A stretch of 64,000 nucleotides of DNA from Syngnathus acus. Its lineage: Eukaryota; Chordata; Actinopteri; Syngnathiformes; Syngnathidae. How positions within the stretch are numbered: the first letter of the stretch is position 1; each line of letters starts with the position of its first letter. The stretch spans positions 6,172,967 to 6,236,966 of the forward strand of contig NC_051091.1 of NCBI RefSeq assembly GCF_901709675.1, given 5' to 3'. The translations under genes were made by a program, and so were the position numbers. A model generated the notes under the pieces. The model saw only the letters and a program-made list of their open reading frames with translations, was not told the DNA's origin and did not search any database. Below are positions 1 through 13,507 of this stretch, piece after piece.

Positions 1-19
1 CCATCTGCTGGAAAGAAAA

Positions 20-96
20 TGGACAAAAGTATTGAGACACATTGCCTTCACTACCTGTATGGTGCCTTGGCGACATGACCCAATACTTTTGTCCGC
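20..96. repeat. Short inverted-repeat element (MITE-like)
   Basis: The motif 'ggacaaaagtattgag' at 21-36 is mirrored by 'cccaatacttttgtcc' at 79-94, with about 40 bases between. This looks like a tiny non-autonomous DNA transposon or paired termini of a Tc1-type element, whose fish members often carry a 'caaaagtattg' terminus. No coding capacity. The family name is inference. Confidence 0.5.
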
Positions 97-3000
97 ATGC
101 ATTAAAATGCTTAATCATCATACAGCTGCTGTGTCTCTATGACATTGTCATTCTTGTGAAAGCAAACTGTACTTGATGACATTTGGTGCAGCAACTTTTC
201 AAAGAGTGCCCCGGTAACAGCTTCGGCATGTTGTAGAGAGAAGGAATTGCCTCCAAAGGAAAAGGCATTTATTACTTGGAAGGCGGGTAATTGTGCCGTT
301 CCTCTTTGTCTCCTCCCTTCATCTGCATGATGGAGAGTTCAGACTGTGTCGTTCATTCACCGCTGATGACTTAATTCAAGGGCAACTTATCACGCGCTCA
401 CAAACTAACTGATCCATATAAAGACCGTGTCCCCAAGGCGAAGCACTGCAGGAAAAATAGGGCAAACTCATGAATGTGTCACCATTCTTTCCCTTACAAA
501 AAAATATTCCTCATACATGTTGACATCTCAACACATCATGCGTTTGTCATTGTGAGTTTCACTTTGTCCAAATAGTTTTTGTTTGAGACCTCAAAACAGA
601 CGTAAATAGAAAATCTGAATAATGAGTCGGGACATGATGAAATGGTGATAAGATGCTTGTTAGTGTCTTCCTTTTATTTTGAAAATTATCAATACTCTAT
701 GACATAATTTTAAGAAAATATTACAAGGACATCTTTTAGCACAAATTACTCACAAGTCAGCACCAAATTACTGTGACGCAAATTGCATTGACGTAAAATG
801 TTCCGTCTGTTGTGTCTTCCAGGTTTTGTAGAGCTGAATTATATGTTGATTATTTGCTACCCGCTGTAGAATGCAAACTCAACATCTGGAACACTGCTTC
901 AGAAGGAAAGGACATCGAGAAAGCAAGAAGGCCTTGTCAGAGTCATGGAAAATTCCTTTTGGATGTACGAAAAACTTGAAAACTCAGTGAGAATTTGTAC
1001 CACCTCGGTTTGCCCCTGGACCTTTTCTTCTTCACATACAGTATATACACACAACCACAAACACACACACGCACACAGACACACACACATCCTTCCACTC
1101 GGAACCCTGCTTGAATGACAGCTACCTTTTTTTGGACCACACAAACTTTTACTTGAACAATGACGGGGAAAAAAAGTCACAAACACTTTGAATGACCAAC
1201 CCCGATGAACTCTTAAAGGGAACAACGGCTGTCAAAAAGTCCAACAAGAACAGTGTAAACTTTTTAAAAACTGAATTGCTGAAGGAGATATTTTTCTTTG
1301 GTCTGGTTTGCGTTTCGGGCCGGTTGACTTGACACACAGAGGAACAAATTCCAGAAGAGAGAATATGATATTATCAGGACAAAGAATTGGCTCGGGTTTG
1401 GGATGACTGTCTTTAGCTTCGGAGTGCCTGTCCGTTTCCAGGGGATACCATTGCCAAGGAGAACCATAGCAACGGTCTCCAGGGAGTCTTACCTGTCATT
1501 CCTTAGTTGTTTTAGGGACCAAATGACCAAACATTTTTATTGCTGAGGACTTGTAGTTCTAATATACTTGGACCACTGCAACTCTTTCAGCCAATCTCAA
1601 CTGGCTCAAGAGTTGTCCTAAAAAGAAGTGTACATTTCCAATATATATACATACAACACGTGTGTGTGTGTGTGTATATATATACATATATATTGCCAAT
1701 ATGCTTTTGGAATACAGGCAAAACTATTTCAGATGACCAAATGGGGTCTCTCACTTTGTTAGTTTACAATCACCCCAATTTTTTTTGTTATTTGTTTGTT
1801 CTCCTCATTTTGTCTTGGGAGGGACAGAGAGTGCATGGGAGGGGCTGCTCCGCATCACAGCCTTATCTTTTTTAACTTAACATCCTAACCTCATAGATAG
1901 AATAACATCAGAAACCTTTGATCTATATGAACTTGTTTATATTTGCGGTACATATATACATACGTATAGCGAGCGTTAAAAAAAAATGTATTCATATATA
2001 CAGCATATATGGATCAACAAGATATTAATCACAAGCAAATACATATGTACTTATATGCACATATTTGATATATGTGTGTGTGTGTGTATATAGAACAGCT
2101 ACTGACTATGTTGAGCTGTTGTTTTTATTTATTTTGGGGTAGGGGGGAGTATTTTTGCTGGAGTTTGACACATTGCTCTGCTTGGGATGAATCGCAAATC
2201 TGGCAGCTCCCCAAAACTGCAGGCATTCCTTTTTCTGATTACCTACTGTATATGCTGACACACCGTATATGGCACTGCTAAAGGGATACGTGTGTGTGTG
2301 GGAATGCACATGATACTGTAAATATTGTCTGAAAATGCAAAAAGCCACATCTCGGTAGCAGGCTTCAAGAAAAAAAAAAAAATCAGGCTCAAGTATTTTA
2401 GAGGAAAAGGACAATTATCTTCGAGTCGATTCCAAACATATCTGTTATGCTTTGCACGCGCGAGCGCACACACATACACACACAAACGTCTCTTTGAAAC
2501 TTGAACCAAAATGAAAACGTCTCGCAACTCTAGCTCTCTCTTGCATTCAGTAAAAAAGTGCATGTAGCGTACGGGCTGTCACTATGTCTGGGTGTGCCTT
2601 GCCACCTGCAGAATCTGCCATCAAACACTGTGCTCTCGCCAAAATTAAAGAATAGAAACCACACATACTTTTGCAAGCAGCCAGCGCACTATTATGATGT
2701 CAAAACGCCGCCATATCTCTCAGCTGTGTAGTGAGGTTCAATGCATGTCCACTATCGCTCCATCCATGTCTTTGAGCTATATTCTACTCACATGATGCTT
2801 TAGATCAAAGTGAGCATTATTCAAACATGCGAGCACAGCTACTAACTAGCAAAGCTGCAAGTGAGGCACCTGTGACGAAGTCAAAATTAGGCTTAATGTG
2901 AGTTTGTAGGCTTAGGCAATAAATGGCTTGATCAGCGACAATTCTTGGCATGAAGCATATCCTTGAGAGCAGGGGTCGCCAATACTCCCGAGCTACTGCT

Positions 3001-6000
3001 AGAGCTGGCAAAAAGGTCAAAGAATATTTGAATATATCTACTCTGCCATGGTTTAGGATAAACTATCGCCTGTCATTGAAATCATTGGGTGGAGAATAGT
3101 AATGACAATTCTGAGGGCCCACGATCATTTTCAATTTGCATCATTGAGGCTCAAAATCTATTGGTTGCTGTAAAAGAAATTTTAAAATAAATGGGGATAC
3201 TCAAGGCATCGGTATCAGTGCAGTTTTCAGCCTCATTTCAAGCTATCGATACTTGTGACGGTTGTGGCTGTTTTACGGTTAGGAATTGGAAATTAGAAGA
3301 ACAGAACATTGTCAATAATTTCATGCAATTTGAAGGAAGACTGCTATATTGGGATATGTAGGTCTTTGAAATTATCCATCATTGTTTTTAGAGGGGAATT
3401 GTAAGTACCAAAAGTTCTTGCGGTATCAGTACTTGGTATCGGTGTTGAATATCGGACCGCTATCAGTCTAAAACAAAAGTGGTAAAAACAAATTAGAAAG
3501 TCTTTGAGACAACTTCTGCATATTCCTTCTTCAAACCATTTCAGACAAAAATTTTTATTTGATTTTTTTGCTAAAAAGCCCTTAGTTTTATTTGAAGCTA
3601 TCATATTAAACCAAAGTGGTTTCTGGCTGTTTTTATTTTACTTGGGAAGCTGCTCACATAGACATGAGAGAGGACGGAGACCCCTGCTCTGAGAAAATGC
3701 TACCTTATCTAAATCTCAACCTTGTCTAAATCCTTAATACAATAAAATATCAAATGGAAAGCGTAGCAATAAGTGTGGCGGGGATAAAATGTTTATCCAT
3801 CATAGTGACTGTACCATTAAGGTCGGCTTCGTATTACTTTAGAATACAATTGAAGGTAACAGTAAAATATAGAATACGTACGAAAGGTCACCAGAGTTAT
3901 TGGCCATGCAGCTGCTGGAGATTACGCACTGAATATTTATACATGTGAATTTTTATAAGGCTATGAGGCACTGGGAGGCAATGCTTCCTGTTAGCTGGTG
4001 TTACTAGTTTGGTGTTAGTTAAGCTCAATTGATTGAACAATTGACTTTTTACCTGCCAAAACCAATGAGGCTAAATTATTTCGTTCGACTTCCGAGGACG
4101 CCCAGGCGCGGCTTGGTTGCGCTGGTAATACTGTCCCGAGCATGGCAAGGACCATCGTGACCAAGCAAAACTGACATCTTAAACTCAATCAACTGAATGT
4201 GTGGTGAGCCCGCTTTGACTGCAATGCAAAAACAAAAAGCGTGTTGACGTGGAGTTCTCTGAGCCACATGTGGTAGAATGCCAAGCACATCATCTTTATT
4301 TGCCCACAACTGTAAGCCACACGTTTACAAAAGGAAAAATGTCTAACGGTTTAAAACAACACCGGACAGAGCAGAAGTCTGAATATAAATATATATATAT
4401 AGATATGTAAACATAAACCAATGAATATACTGTAAATTATTTCTTTTTTTGCTCTGTTCTCCTCTGTACATAGGTTTGCATATTTTATAGGACTTTTACT
4501 TCTATCTACAAGGACTGGATAAAGTACTTTAAATACTCCAAAAAAATATATATGAATGAAAACATGGTAATGCTCATTAAAACCAGGTACAAAAAACAAA
4601 AAAAGGTTGCTAGGATACAGTGCGAAATGTAGGACCTGACCAAGGCATTTATCCAGAAAACAGTCAGGGACAGCATTGACCTCAGTTAGAGCTTAGACAC
4701 ACGTTGACCTATTTTATAACAGAAATACTTTCATAGGTTCTATTCATTTCTGTATTTATTTACAAGTCATGTCTGAGATGATATGCATGCTTTCATGGCA
4801 TTATTTTTCTATGAGTTGGTACGTGACCAAATAGTTTTTTATATGACATGCATGGGCCACACTACTCTTGTGGTCCACAAATGATCATTGTTCCTGTCGT
4901 CAGGACCGCGCCTTCAGCACTTCTTAGAAAGATGGAGAAAACAGCTCCTATTGACCAAGTGATGTCAAAGACAGATTTGAATATTTGTGTTGTATTTATT
5001 TATTTATTTATTTATTTATTTGTGCCGTTTGACTCAAGATCTGAGCTCTATTTTTGCCACCGAGGGGTCTTGCTTAAAAGTGCCACTTTGTATTACCATC
5101 ACATTACCTCTTCATATGTTGCAAATCTAAAAAAAAACATTGATTATTCAATTCCCTGTTTCCCATAAACATCGGAAAGCAGTCAGCTACCGTGTTTCGA
5201 AGCCTTATGTACATTTCTGTTTATAACTTACGGAAGATAGCTTCGTTGGTTTAAAGGGGAACTATGACGATTTCGCCGACTTATACTTATGCAGTATATT
5301 GTAAATAATAGTAATGTGCATATCAAACCTGGTTTCGATCTTATCAGAGTAAAAAATATAGAATCAGAAATGAGTATAATAGGTTCCTTTTGAAAAATGC
5401 AAATTAAATGAGAAGTCTTCTAATGGGTTTGTTTTTTTTATTTCTTTTTTATGTAATGTAATCTCTAGTTTAGTGCTCCCTCGTTAACTAACTGTACAAT
5501 CAGACGTTTGCCTTGAGATCAAATTGAGCTTCTGCAATGTAAAAAGCAAAATTCTTTATAAACAAAGAAAAATCTGTGATATAAAATACCACTTTGGTCA
5601 TTAAAAAAAATAATAACTTCACTTCCTTCCTGCCATTTTCTGCATCTTGTGTCGCATTGTTTGGCAGAGCTCTGATCTTGTTCAACTGTGTTTTACCAAG
5701 AGCAAAAGTCAATGAAATCTGCACTATCCCATCCCAACAAAATTGATTTACTGTCATTTTTATGTGCTGTGATAATTTTTTCCCTAAACTCTACAGTGAC
5801 TGGAGAGGCATCATGTGGTTTAAAAGCTACTATGGAGATTTATTTCCCAATTTCAGCACATATGGAGATGGAGTGGGAGGGGGGGGGGGGGGGGTGAATG
5901 TTGCATAATTCAGCTTTGCAAGGTTCCTGAAGCTTCTGATAGGCCAATGCGCTTTAGGCTCTTGCCCCTGACTCTCAAGAAAGACTGCACCAATTTCTTG

Positions 6001-6853
6001 TTCCCTTGACTCCTTTTTTTGTAATTTTAAAATGAATGATGCGTCTCAGCTTAGGCCAATAATAAAGCACAGTCTAGAATAAAGTGTCCTGTGTGGCGTA
6101 ATTATTGGGCAAAACTATACCATGCTGGAAAACAGTTGTCTGAAAGACCCGCTGAGTGTAATTTTTCCACAGTAAGTATTCCACAGTTCGCTTAAGGAGA
6201 CTATTTAAGAGCCTTAGACAACAGTGATGCCTTGAGATATGAGTATCAGTTGCTCCATGACTCTTAACTCAAAATACCGGCAAGCTTAAATCATCTTCCT
6301 TGTGGAGATGAGAGGAAATTTGAAAAAACGTAATCCATTTCAGCTTCTGCCCAAACGAAATTTAAAAACTTAAGCAAAAACCTAATCTTAACGCTGTTGC
6401 ATGTGACTTGGCCACTGGGGGCAGTATTATACACTCATGAAGAAATGCACAAAGAAGACAATTAAACTGTAATAGTAGTTGTTTTTAGCCGAGGATAAAG
6501 TCAATATGTTTTAAATAAATCAAAGTATATATTCTGTTGCCTAAAGTATTCAAATAGAAGTGCTATTTGTTTGGCCACCTATAATACTTTGCAATGTGTG
6601 TTAGCATGTTTTAAATTGGGTCATTGACATTTCCTCGTAATGTTACTTGGCAGCCAATGGCTCCATATTGCCACAGAGGCAAGAAAGAAAGAAAAAAGTA
6701 CATTACTAATATACCCACAAATGATGATTTATTTGTACTTAAAATATGACATGACGCGAGTTCACTCAAAAACATACTGAATGAATTGAAAATAAAACTG
6801 AAATGAAAAGAACTAAGTCGAACTTAAAAAAAAAAAAAAATCGCTTCCTCTTG
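97..6853. other. AT-rich stretch without a supported gene
   Basis: No open frame here has splice-site support or resembles a known protein. It holds short CA/GT and TA microsatellites (around 1050-1090, 1660-1695, 2075-2095 and 2465-2485), a TTTA run near 4995-5020, a G run near 5878-5895, and AATAAA sites near 6060-6085. In the human order, CELF4 ends tail-to-tail with hinderin, so part of this could be a long celf4 3' UTR read on the + strand, but no celf4 coding exon is visible. Confidence 0.4.
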
Positions 6854-9800
6854 TCAGCAAATGAAAAAAATATCCTCCAATATTTGGCTTTCTTCCAAGT
6901 CCTGCAGGCAATTCAGACGATGAGGCACCGCAGGGGTACGCAGACCTCTGCAGATTGGTTTGGGCGCAGTAAGAGCTGGTCCACATTGGGATGACCAAGA
7001 TGATGCTTTGCATTGCTCATGTGCCGCAATGGGACTAAAGTTATCTATTAACTCAACCACAGAGAAGTCAAACCTGGGGGTGGAAAAAAGAATGTTGCTG
7101 TTATTCAATTCAACGTACAGTACATTTTTGTCTGCAGGGGCATTTCCTGGCTGCGGCATCCTTGTCCTAACAACAGGAAACGCACACACAATGCCAAACT
7201 GCTAAACAATACAAACTCAAATTTAAAAAGGTGAGCAAGCTGAGGGTACCAGCACCAGAAATGCCAAATAGCCAGTTTGGATGGAGAAATTGTGTGCTAA
7301 AATATTGCCAACTACCTTCTGCGTGTTAACCCCATTAATATAAAAGCAAATGACTACATTGCTGAATTATGGACTGATTCCTAACAAGCGGCTTTAACAA
7401 GCCAAAACCACTGGTGCGCTCCAACAGAAGTACACCGTTTCTTGTCGGCATGAGAGGGACGGAAAATCGGAGAACCTGGCGCCTTGATGCCTGGAATAGA
7501 AATGAGGGAATGTGCAGTGAAATAAATAAAGCAAAACAAAGAAGATTAGGCTAATAGAGATTCAATCCCTCAGTCTGTCTGGCTTGATAAATTATTCAAC
7601 GTATACACAGTGGAAGGACAACCATTCCAAATACAAAACATGAATTCTTTAAAGCATGCTCCAGTGAAGTTGCTAACATAATTCTCTGCTCGTTTAAAGC
7701 CGCAACCATTTGCATCACATGCAGTGCTGCGCGCAGCTCCCTGAGGTGAGCACCGCGTTTGGCATGCACTTGTTGGGGCCGTCCCCAAACGCCGCGCTGT
7801 GGATCATTTAGTTCAGGGCCACAGAGAAAGGAGGAAAAACTTTTGTTAAATTGCCATTTCATTTGCATTTTATCCGTAGACAAAATTACCATGTCGTTCC
7901 CTCACTTCACTTGTCTGTTGTTTTTTTCCATGCACCAGTAGCATAGAAAGTAACAGAAAATAAAATGAATACTGTGTGTGCAAGCCGCTATACGATTGTC
8001 ACTTAAGGTAAGAAGGTCATTATAGCCTTTTCTATTTCTGCTCCGACTCACTTGTGACGGCTACTTTCTGACTTTGTGAGGAAGTACGCAAAAAAACGTA
8101 AAAGTTTTTCTTGGAAAATGAACTCGAGTGTGAACATGTTTGAGTGACAGTAGAGAAAGCTTATCAGGGTCAAGTTAGCTGAGGGAAGATAAGTGTAAAG
8201 ATTGATTTTTTATTTTTTTTAAAAACTGAGTGACATAACCTGAAGTAAGTTAATGTATTTTCCTCATTTGGGTTCCTGCCTGTCAACAGGCACAGGAGAG
8301 AATGAGCAAAAGTGAGCGTGACTGGCCAAGAGAGAGAAATTGAGAGATGGAAAGCAAATGCAGCTTTGTGGATACAGAGCGGGAACATGGGGGAGGGACT
8401 TTGGCTAGATTCCGTCTCGCGAAATGTGAGAATTTGCATTTTTATTTGTTGATTTATTTAACGGACAGAGCTCTCAAACAGCCATCCATCAACAAACGAC
8501 ATGCTGGTAATGAATAATGCATTGATTAACAGCGGGCACAATCTATAACAAGGCGTGGGGGGGGTACAGTTTGGTCAGAGTGTTACGGGAGCGAGGGTGG
8601 GGCAGAGCGGGTGGCATAAGGCAGAAAAGAATGCCAGTAGCGATTCAGAAGGCTTTAACTTTGTGACTTTATACTCTGAGGTGCAGTCAGATATTAATAG
8701 ATTCGTAGCTCAAGGGACTTTCATAAAATCTGTCACTGTTGCCTGCATTTTTTTTTTCAGCAAGAGCAGATGTTCTTTCAGTCAAAGTAGTTTTAGTATT
8801 TTGAATACCGCGTCATCATTTTTTATAATGATTATCGTTACTTTTAGGCTAATGTGCTAGCAACTCGTGTCTATGGCATGCCACAGAAACTGTTTTCTTC
8901 TTTGCGGCCCTCTATACAGTGCTCCTCCCATTTAGTTTGAAATATGTCCATGATCCTTTGCATGCCTCCTCGCTTCTAACGCTCACTGCACTCTTTCATT
9001 AAAGATGGTCGTCTCACCCCGGTGCCCTTATTCATTTGCAGTCCAAACAGTAAGAGAGTAGAAAAAAGAAAAAAAAAATCGTGGCCAAAGCATAGAGTCT
9101 GCATGTCAATTTCCCAACCAATCAATAGCGTGCGTGTAATGGCAGGCGAGATGGAGATGAGATGGAACTGTCTCATTACTAACTGGCACAGAATTCAAGC
9201 AAGGATTAATAAGGTCGCTTCATGTTAACCCGAGCTTTGTTTGGTAATTTGCACATTAAGATGGAACGGTTTTAGATCAGATGGCCCAAAGGGGCACGTC
9301 ATTGTTGCTAGGTAAAGTAGAACTGAATTGTTTGAAATCACGCGAGCTGCATCATTCCATCCACATATTAACTTGCTCCTTTCACAGAGCGCTGTCACAA
9401 TACCCGAGGCCATGCTGCAACTTTCAATAACATGATGGCAATGATCCCACCTTTTGGCCAGAGGAGCACATGCAATGGCCGCTGAGCTTCGAGTATCAAT
9501 GAATGTCATCAGCCGGCTGCACGAGAAGGACGGGAAAGTATCGAAAAGGCCGAGATGTCCTTGGAACTGTATGAAGAATTTCGGTGAGTAGTATTCACTA
9601 TAGTACCCTTGTTTATCTTGAAGAACATCTTACACAGCAGCTAGGGTACTTTATTTTCCTTTTGTGCAATGCTCAAGCGCTCACCCCCCACCCCTTCAAA
9701 CTTGCTTTTCACATTGCTGCCTCTTGCTTTCTCTGTCTCATTACTGTTGCAGAGAAAGGAGGGAGGGCAGTGTGTGCATCCAGAAGTCTGTTCAATTACA

Positions 9801-12800
9801 CCTGCTGCAAGGTCCCTGCCAGGTAGACTAATGGAACGCAGCATGTCTCCTGACAGACTGGCCCCGGCGCTAGCTAGCCCACTAAAAGCTTCATTTAGCA
9901 TCTCGCAGCCGAAAAGTTAGCTGAACTAAGTGTCATAATTTACCCCGGATAATAGAAATTCTGCAGAACCCCGTTTAGAATGTGATAACGAGGCTTTTCT
10001 GGATTACATTATCGACCAGTAAAAAGGTTACCGATTTTCAGATGTCTTTTGAATCTGGGGTTCCACGATGAGCTCGGCAGGGCTTGCGGGGAACCCAACA
10101 GGGGATGTGGCAGTGTCCTTTGTTGACTGCGCTGTAGCATCTGTCAAGAAATGTACACGCTAACATTCAGATATGTCTTAAACCTTGTGTTCCAGTAGCT
10201 TTTTTTTTTTTTAAATCAGAATTGGCAAACATGTTTTCATTAACAAAAGAGCAAATAAGAGTGCTGAAAGCTCTTTGCGATGACATGGAGGTACTCACTC
10301 TTTTCCTGACAGGCTTTGACACAAAATGGCTGGCTGCTTGTCAAACTAGCACTATATGAATGACTATTTGGCAGCGGTGCCTCCTATTTGTTGATCTGAT
10401 TGGCCCTTAAAAATGTAACAGCCGGAACATTTGTTCAGTCGCCTTCCAAGTTTTACTTGTGCTAATACTCTCCCGAAGCATGTTTATTAGCTCTACCTCA
10501 AATGAATTGGTGAAAGAAACTAATGTGGCATGTCAGGTTTGTGACAAGTATCAATACAGCGTTTTGATTAACTGGAGGGGGGGGTAACAACTTACCACAA
10601 AAATGAACATTTTTTTCCCGAGAAGCAGTTTGTGAAGAGTTGTGATGCAAGCTTTGTTGCGCTGGATGGTTCTCACTGTCACAGACAGGCAACAGACACA
10701 GTATCAGTAGCCATTTTCATAAGCAGGCCTCAACAATTTCATTCTGTGAATGACTTTGATGGTCATATGGAGCTTTTTCAACAACTTGCTTTACCTGGAG
10801 GGCAAATCTTGGCCACGAGGGGTGTCTGGCTGTGATGTTCCATTCTTAGTGACAGAGCTGCTGAGTTTGGATTGACATGCTTCTTGAAGCCTAATATGAA
10901 CGCAAGAAGGAATTGAAATTAGGAACTGATGTTCTGCCACAGAGCATTATACTGTTGTTCAATATTATATTATACAATATACTTTTTTCAGATTGATACC
11001 AGTATGAAGATGATTCACCCATTAAAATACGTCCAGTATCGGACCGATACTGATACCTAGTGCCGGTATCCTTTAAGCATATTGTGATTAAAAATCCATT
11101 CTTCAATTTCTTTAATCCTACTTATCCTCGTTTTGATTGCAGGAATGTTCACCAATTTACCCAAGAAGCAGTTTTGGAATGCGTGAGTATTAAATGAAAA
11201 TATTATATGGACATTTTGTAACTTACTGCTAGACTATGACAAGGAACTTTTTTCTTTTTAGGTTTTTGGACCCTACTTTTTCCAGTCGAGACGTGACTGG
11301 CACAGCTGCTGGTTCTGTCTGCTGAGCCGCTCCTCCTGATCAGCCAGACGTGCCTGCAGCTTCTCTCGCTCCAACTCCAGCTGCATCTTCTGCAGCAGCA
11401 GCTGGTGCCTCTTCTCCTCCCAGTCCCCACAACTATGTAAAGGGTTGGTCAAAGCTTCCTTATTCTCAGTAGCTGAGTCATTCTCTTCATGTGGCCTGTA
11501 TGGAAAACTACTAATTTGATAACAGATATTTTATACTTTAAACAACATCTACATTTTAGAAGTGAACAAACAGTTTCAGAACAACCATACCTTTGGCCTA
11601 AGGTGCTCTCACAGCTTTTCTCAAGGGAATGTTCGTTTCTATGTTGCTGGGTGTCTTGATAGTGCTGCAAACCAAATTCTCCTCTCTGAATCTGATGCTT
11701 ACTGATTTGTGCACCAGCATCAGCTGGACAGTTCTTACTAAAATAGGAAGCGGGTGTCGGAATAGTGACAGCTTGCAAGGCTCCTCTCCTTCCGCCACTT
11801 CTCTTGTGGACTTGAGCTTGATGTGTTTGACCAGCAGCAAGACTGAGGTATGAGCCATCAAACATTAATCCATTAGCCTGACTAGTAGTTTCGTTAATGG
11901 CTTCTTCGCTGCTCGGCACCTGGACACACAAGAAAACCAATGAATGTCTTTTGACCAGCAAAATAGGCTTCCAAAACTTGAATGCGGTGTTCCAGCCAAG
12001 ATAGGCAAGACTGTTTTATAACCCATGGAGCATAATTTAGAGCTGGCCGAAAGTGAAATTTGTCAGTGTTGAATTATGAACCATTCACTCAATTTGTGCA
12101 GATGTGCGGGTAAAAATATTCCCCACATGCGTAATTGGAGTGCGTTTTCTTCCAGTGCGTATAATTACAATGGCGTGCAGTGTCCTATTACGCTTCCCGT
12201 ATCCTGTTCAGACCTGACAGAGGCGGCAAGATTAAGAGGCCAATTTTCAACTGAGCATTACTGGCAGGTAAACCAAGGTCAGGCACATTATGAGATAAAC
12301 ATAAGGAGGAAAAGCCCGTCTTATAGTTGACTAGGGAAGGGAGAGAGTGACTCATTTGCTAGGGGTCAGGGAGCAGGCAAACAGCCATTATTCAGAGCCA
12401 CAGTGGGACAATGAGGTTTGGCCGTGTCATCTATTCCATCTCCAGATGCTTAGGCTGAAGAGTGTCTTCCCTTCTCAAGTGTGACCTTGAGAGAGTTTTA
12501 TTGTGGTGTAATCATATGCCCGCAAGTGACTTCGGGGGGGGTGCTACAGTCAATTGATGGACATTATTTTGGCGCTTAAATATAAATGAGCTGTTGCATG
12601 ACGTCTCGATGAACCCTTTAACAGCACACTGAGTATATACGAACAGGATCGTACCTTATAGTGAGCTTGTGCCTGGCTAAGCTCAGCGATGGACTGGTTG
12701 AGCTTTACTTGTTGCTGAGTCAGGTATTGTTGGTAGAGCCCAAGCAGCTCCTGACACTCCCTGTACTGCTGCTGAAGGCCTGGCGCGCCGGTGGTTAAGG

Positions 12801-13459
12801 GATAGACATCACTGAGGGATGAGACTTGTGGGTCAAAAACTAACATGGGTTTTTAAATTCCTGAAGGAAAAATAAGAATGCTCTCATGAAAGGTCTTTTT
12901 AACCGGCGTGCCAACGTTGCTTTTAAAAATGCCTCGTTTAAAAGGTCACTGTATGCAGATCAGTCGTATTAGTAGGGAAACGATTCACTTGGGGGGGATT
13001 AAGACAGACGGTGGCTAGATTTACTAGACAACCCATATGAAACCATTATTTGCGCAAACAGTTACATGCTTGACCAGGAAAGTACAGAGAAAAGGAAAAA
13101 AAAGGGGCTAGAAAAATCAGACTTTGTGTCAGAGCACAGAATTTTCACCATCTGGTTCGATCCATGCTGCGCTGAGCTGGGCAGGGCAGGGGCTCTCTGC
13201 CAGACAGAGAGTTGGCAGATACAAGGAAACTAATCTGGAGCGGAACTACTGCTGCGCCCCAGGAGCCCACTAATGACAGTAGCACCATCGCACCACAGCA
13301 GCACATACAAAGATAATGACTAGGAGATACACAGACAAACTCATACATATTCAATAATCAACCTGCGTCTTACTCTGACTTTCTAGGACACACACACACA
13401 CACTGAGGCACAAGAGCACAATTTCCCCCCACACAAACGCTACAATAAAAGCAAGTCGT

Positions 13460-13507
<48 letters not shown>

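Noticed and set aside
1-6853. celf4 3' UTR
   Set aside because: Expected from mammalian gene order, but no celf4 coding sequence is in the window, so it stays a possibility only.
9641-9901. Minus-strand open frame as an extra hinderin exon
   Set aside because: No coupled acceptor and donor in the needed phase and no similarity to the human middle region.
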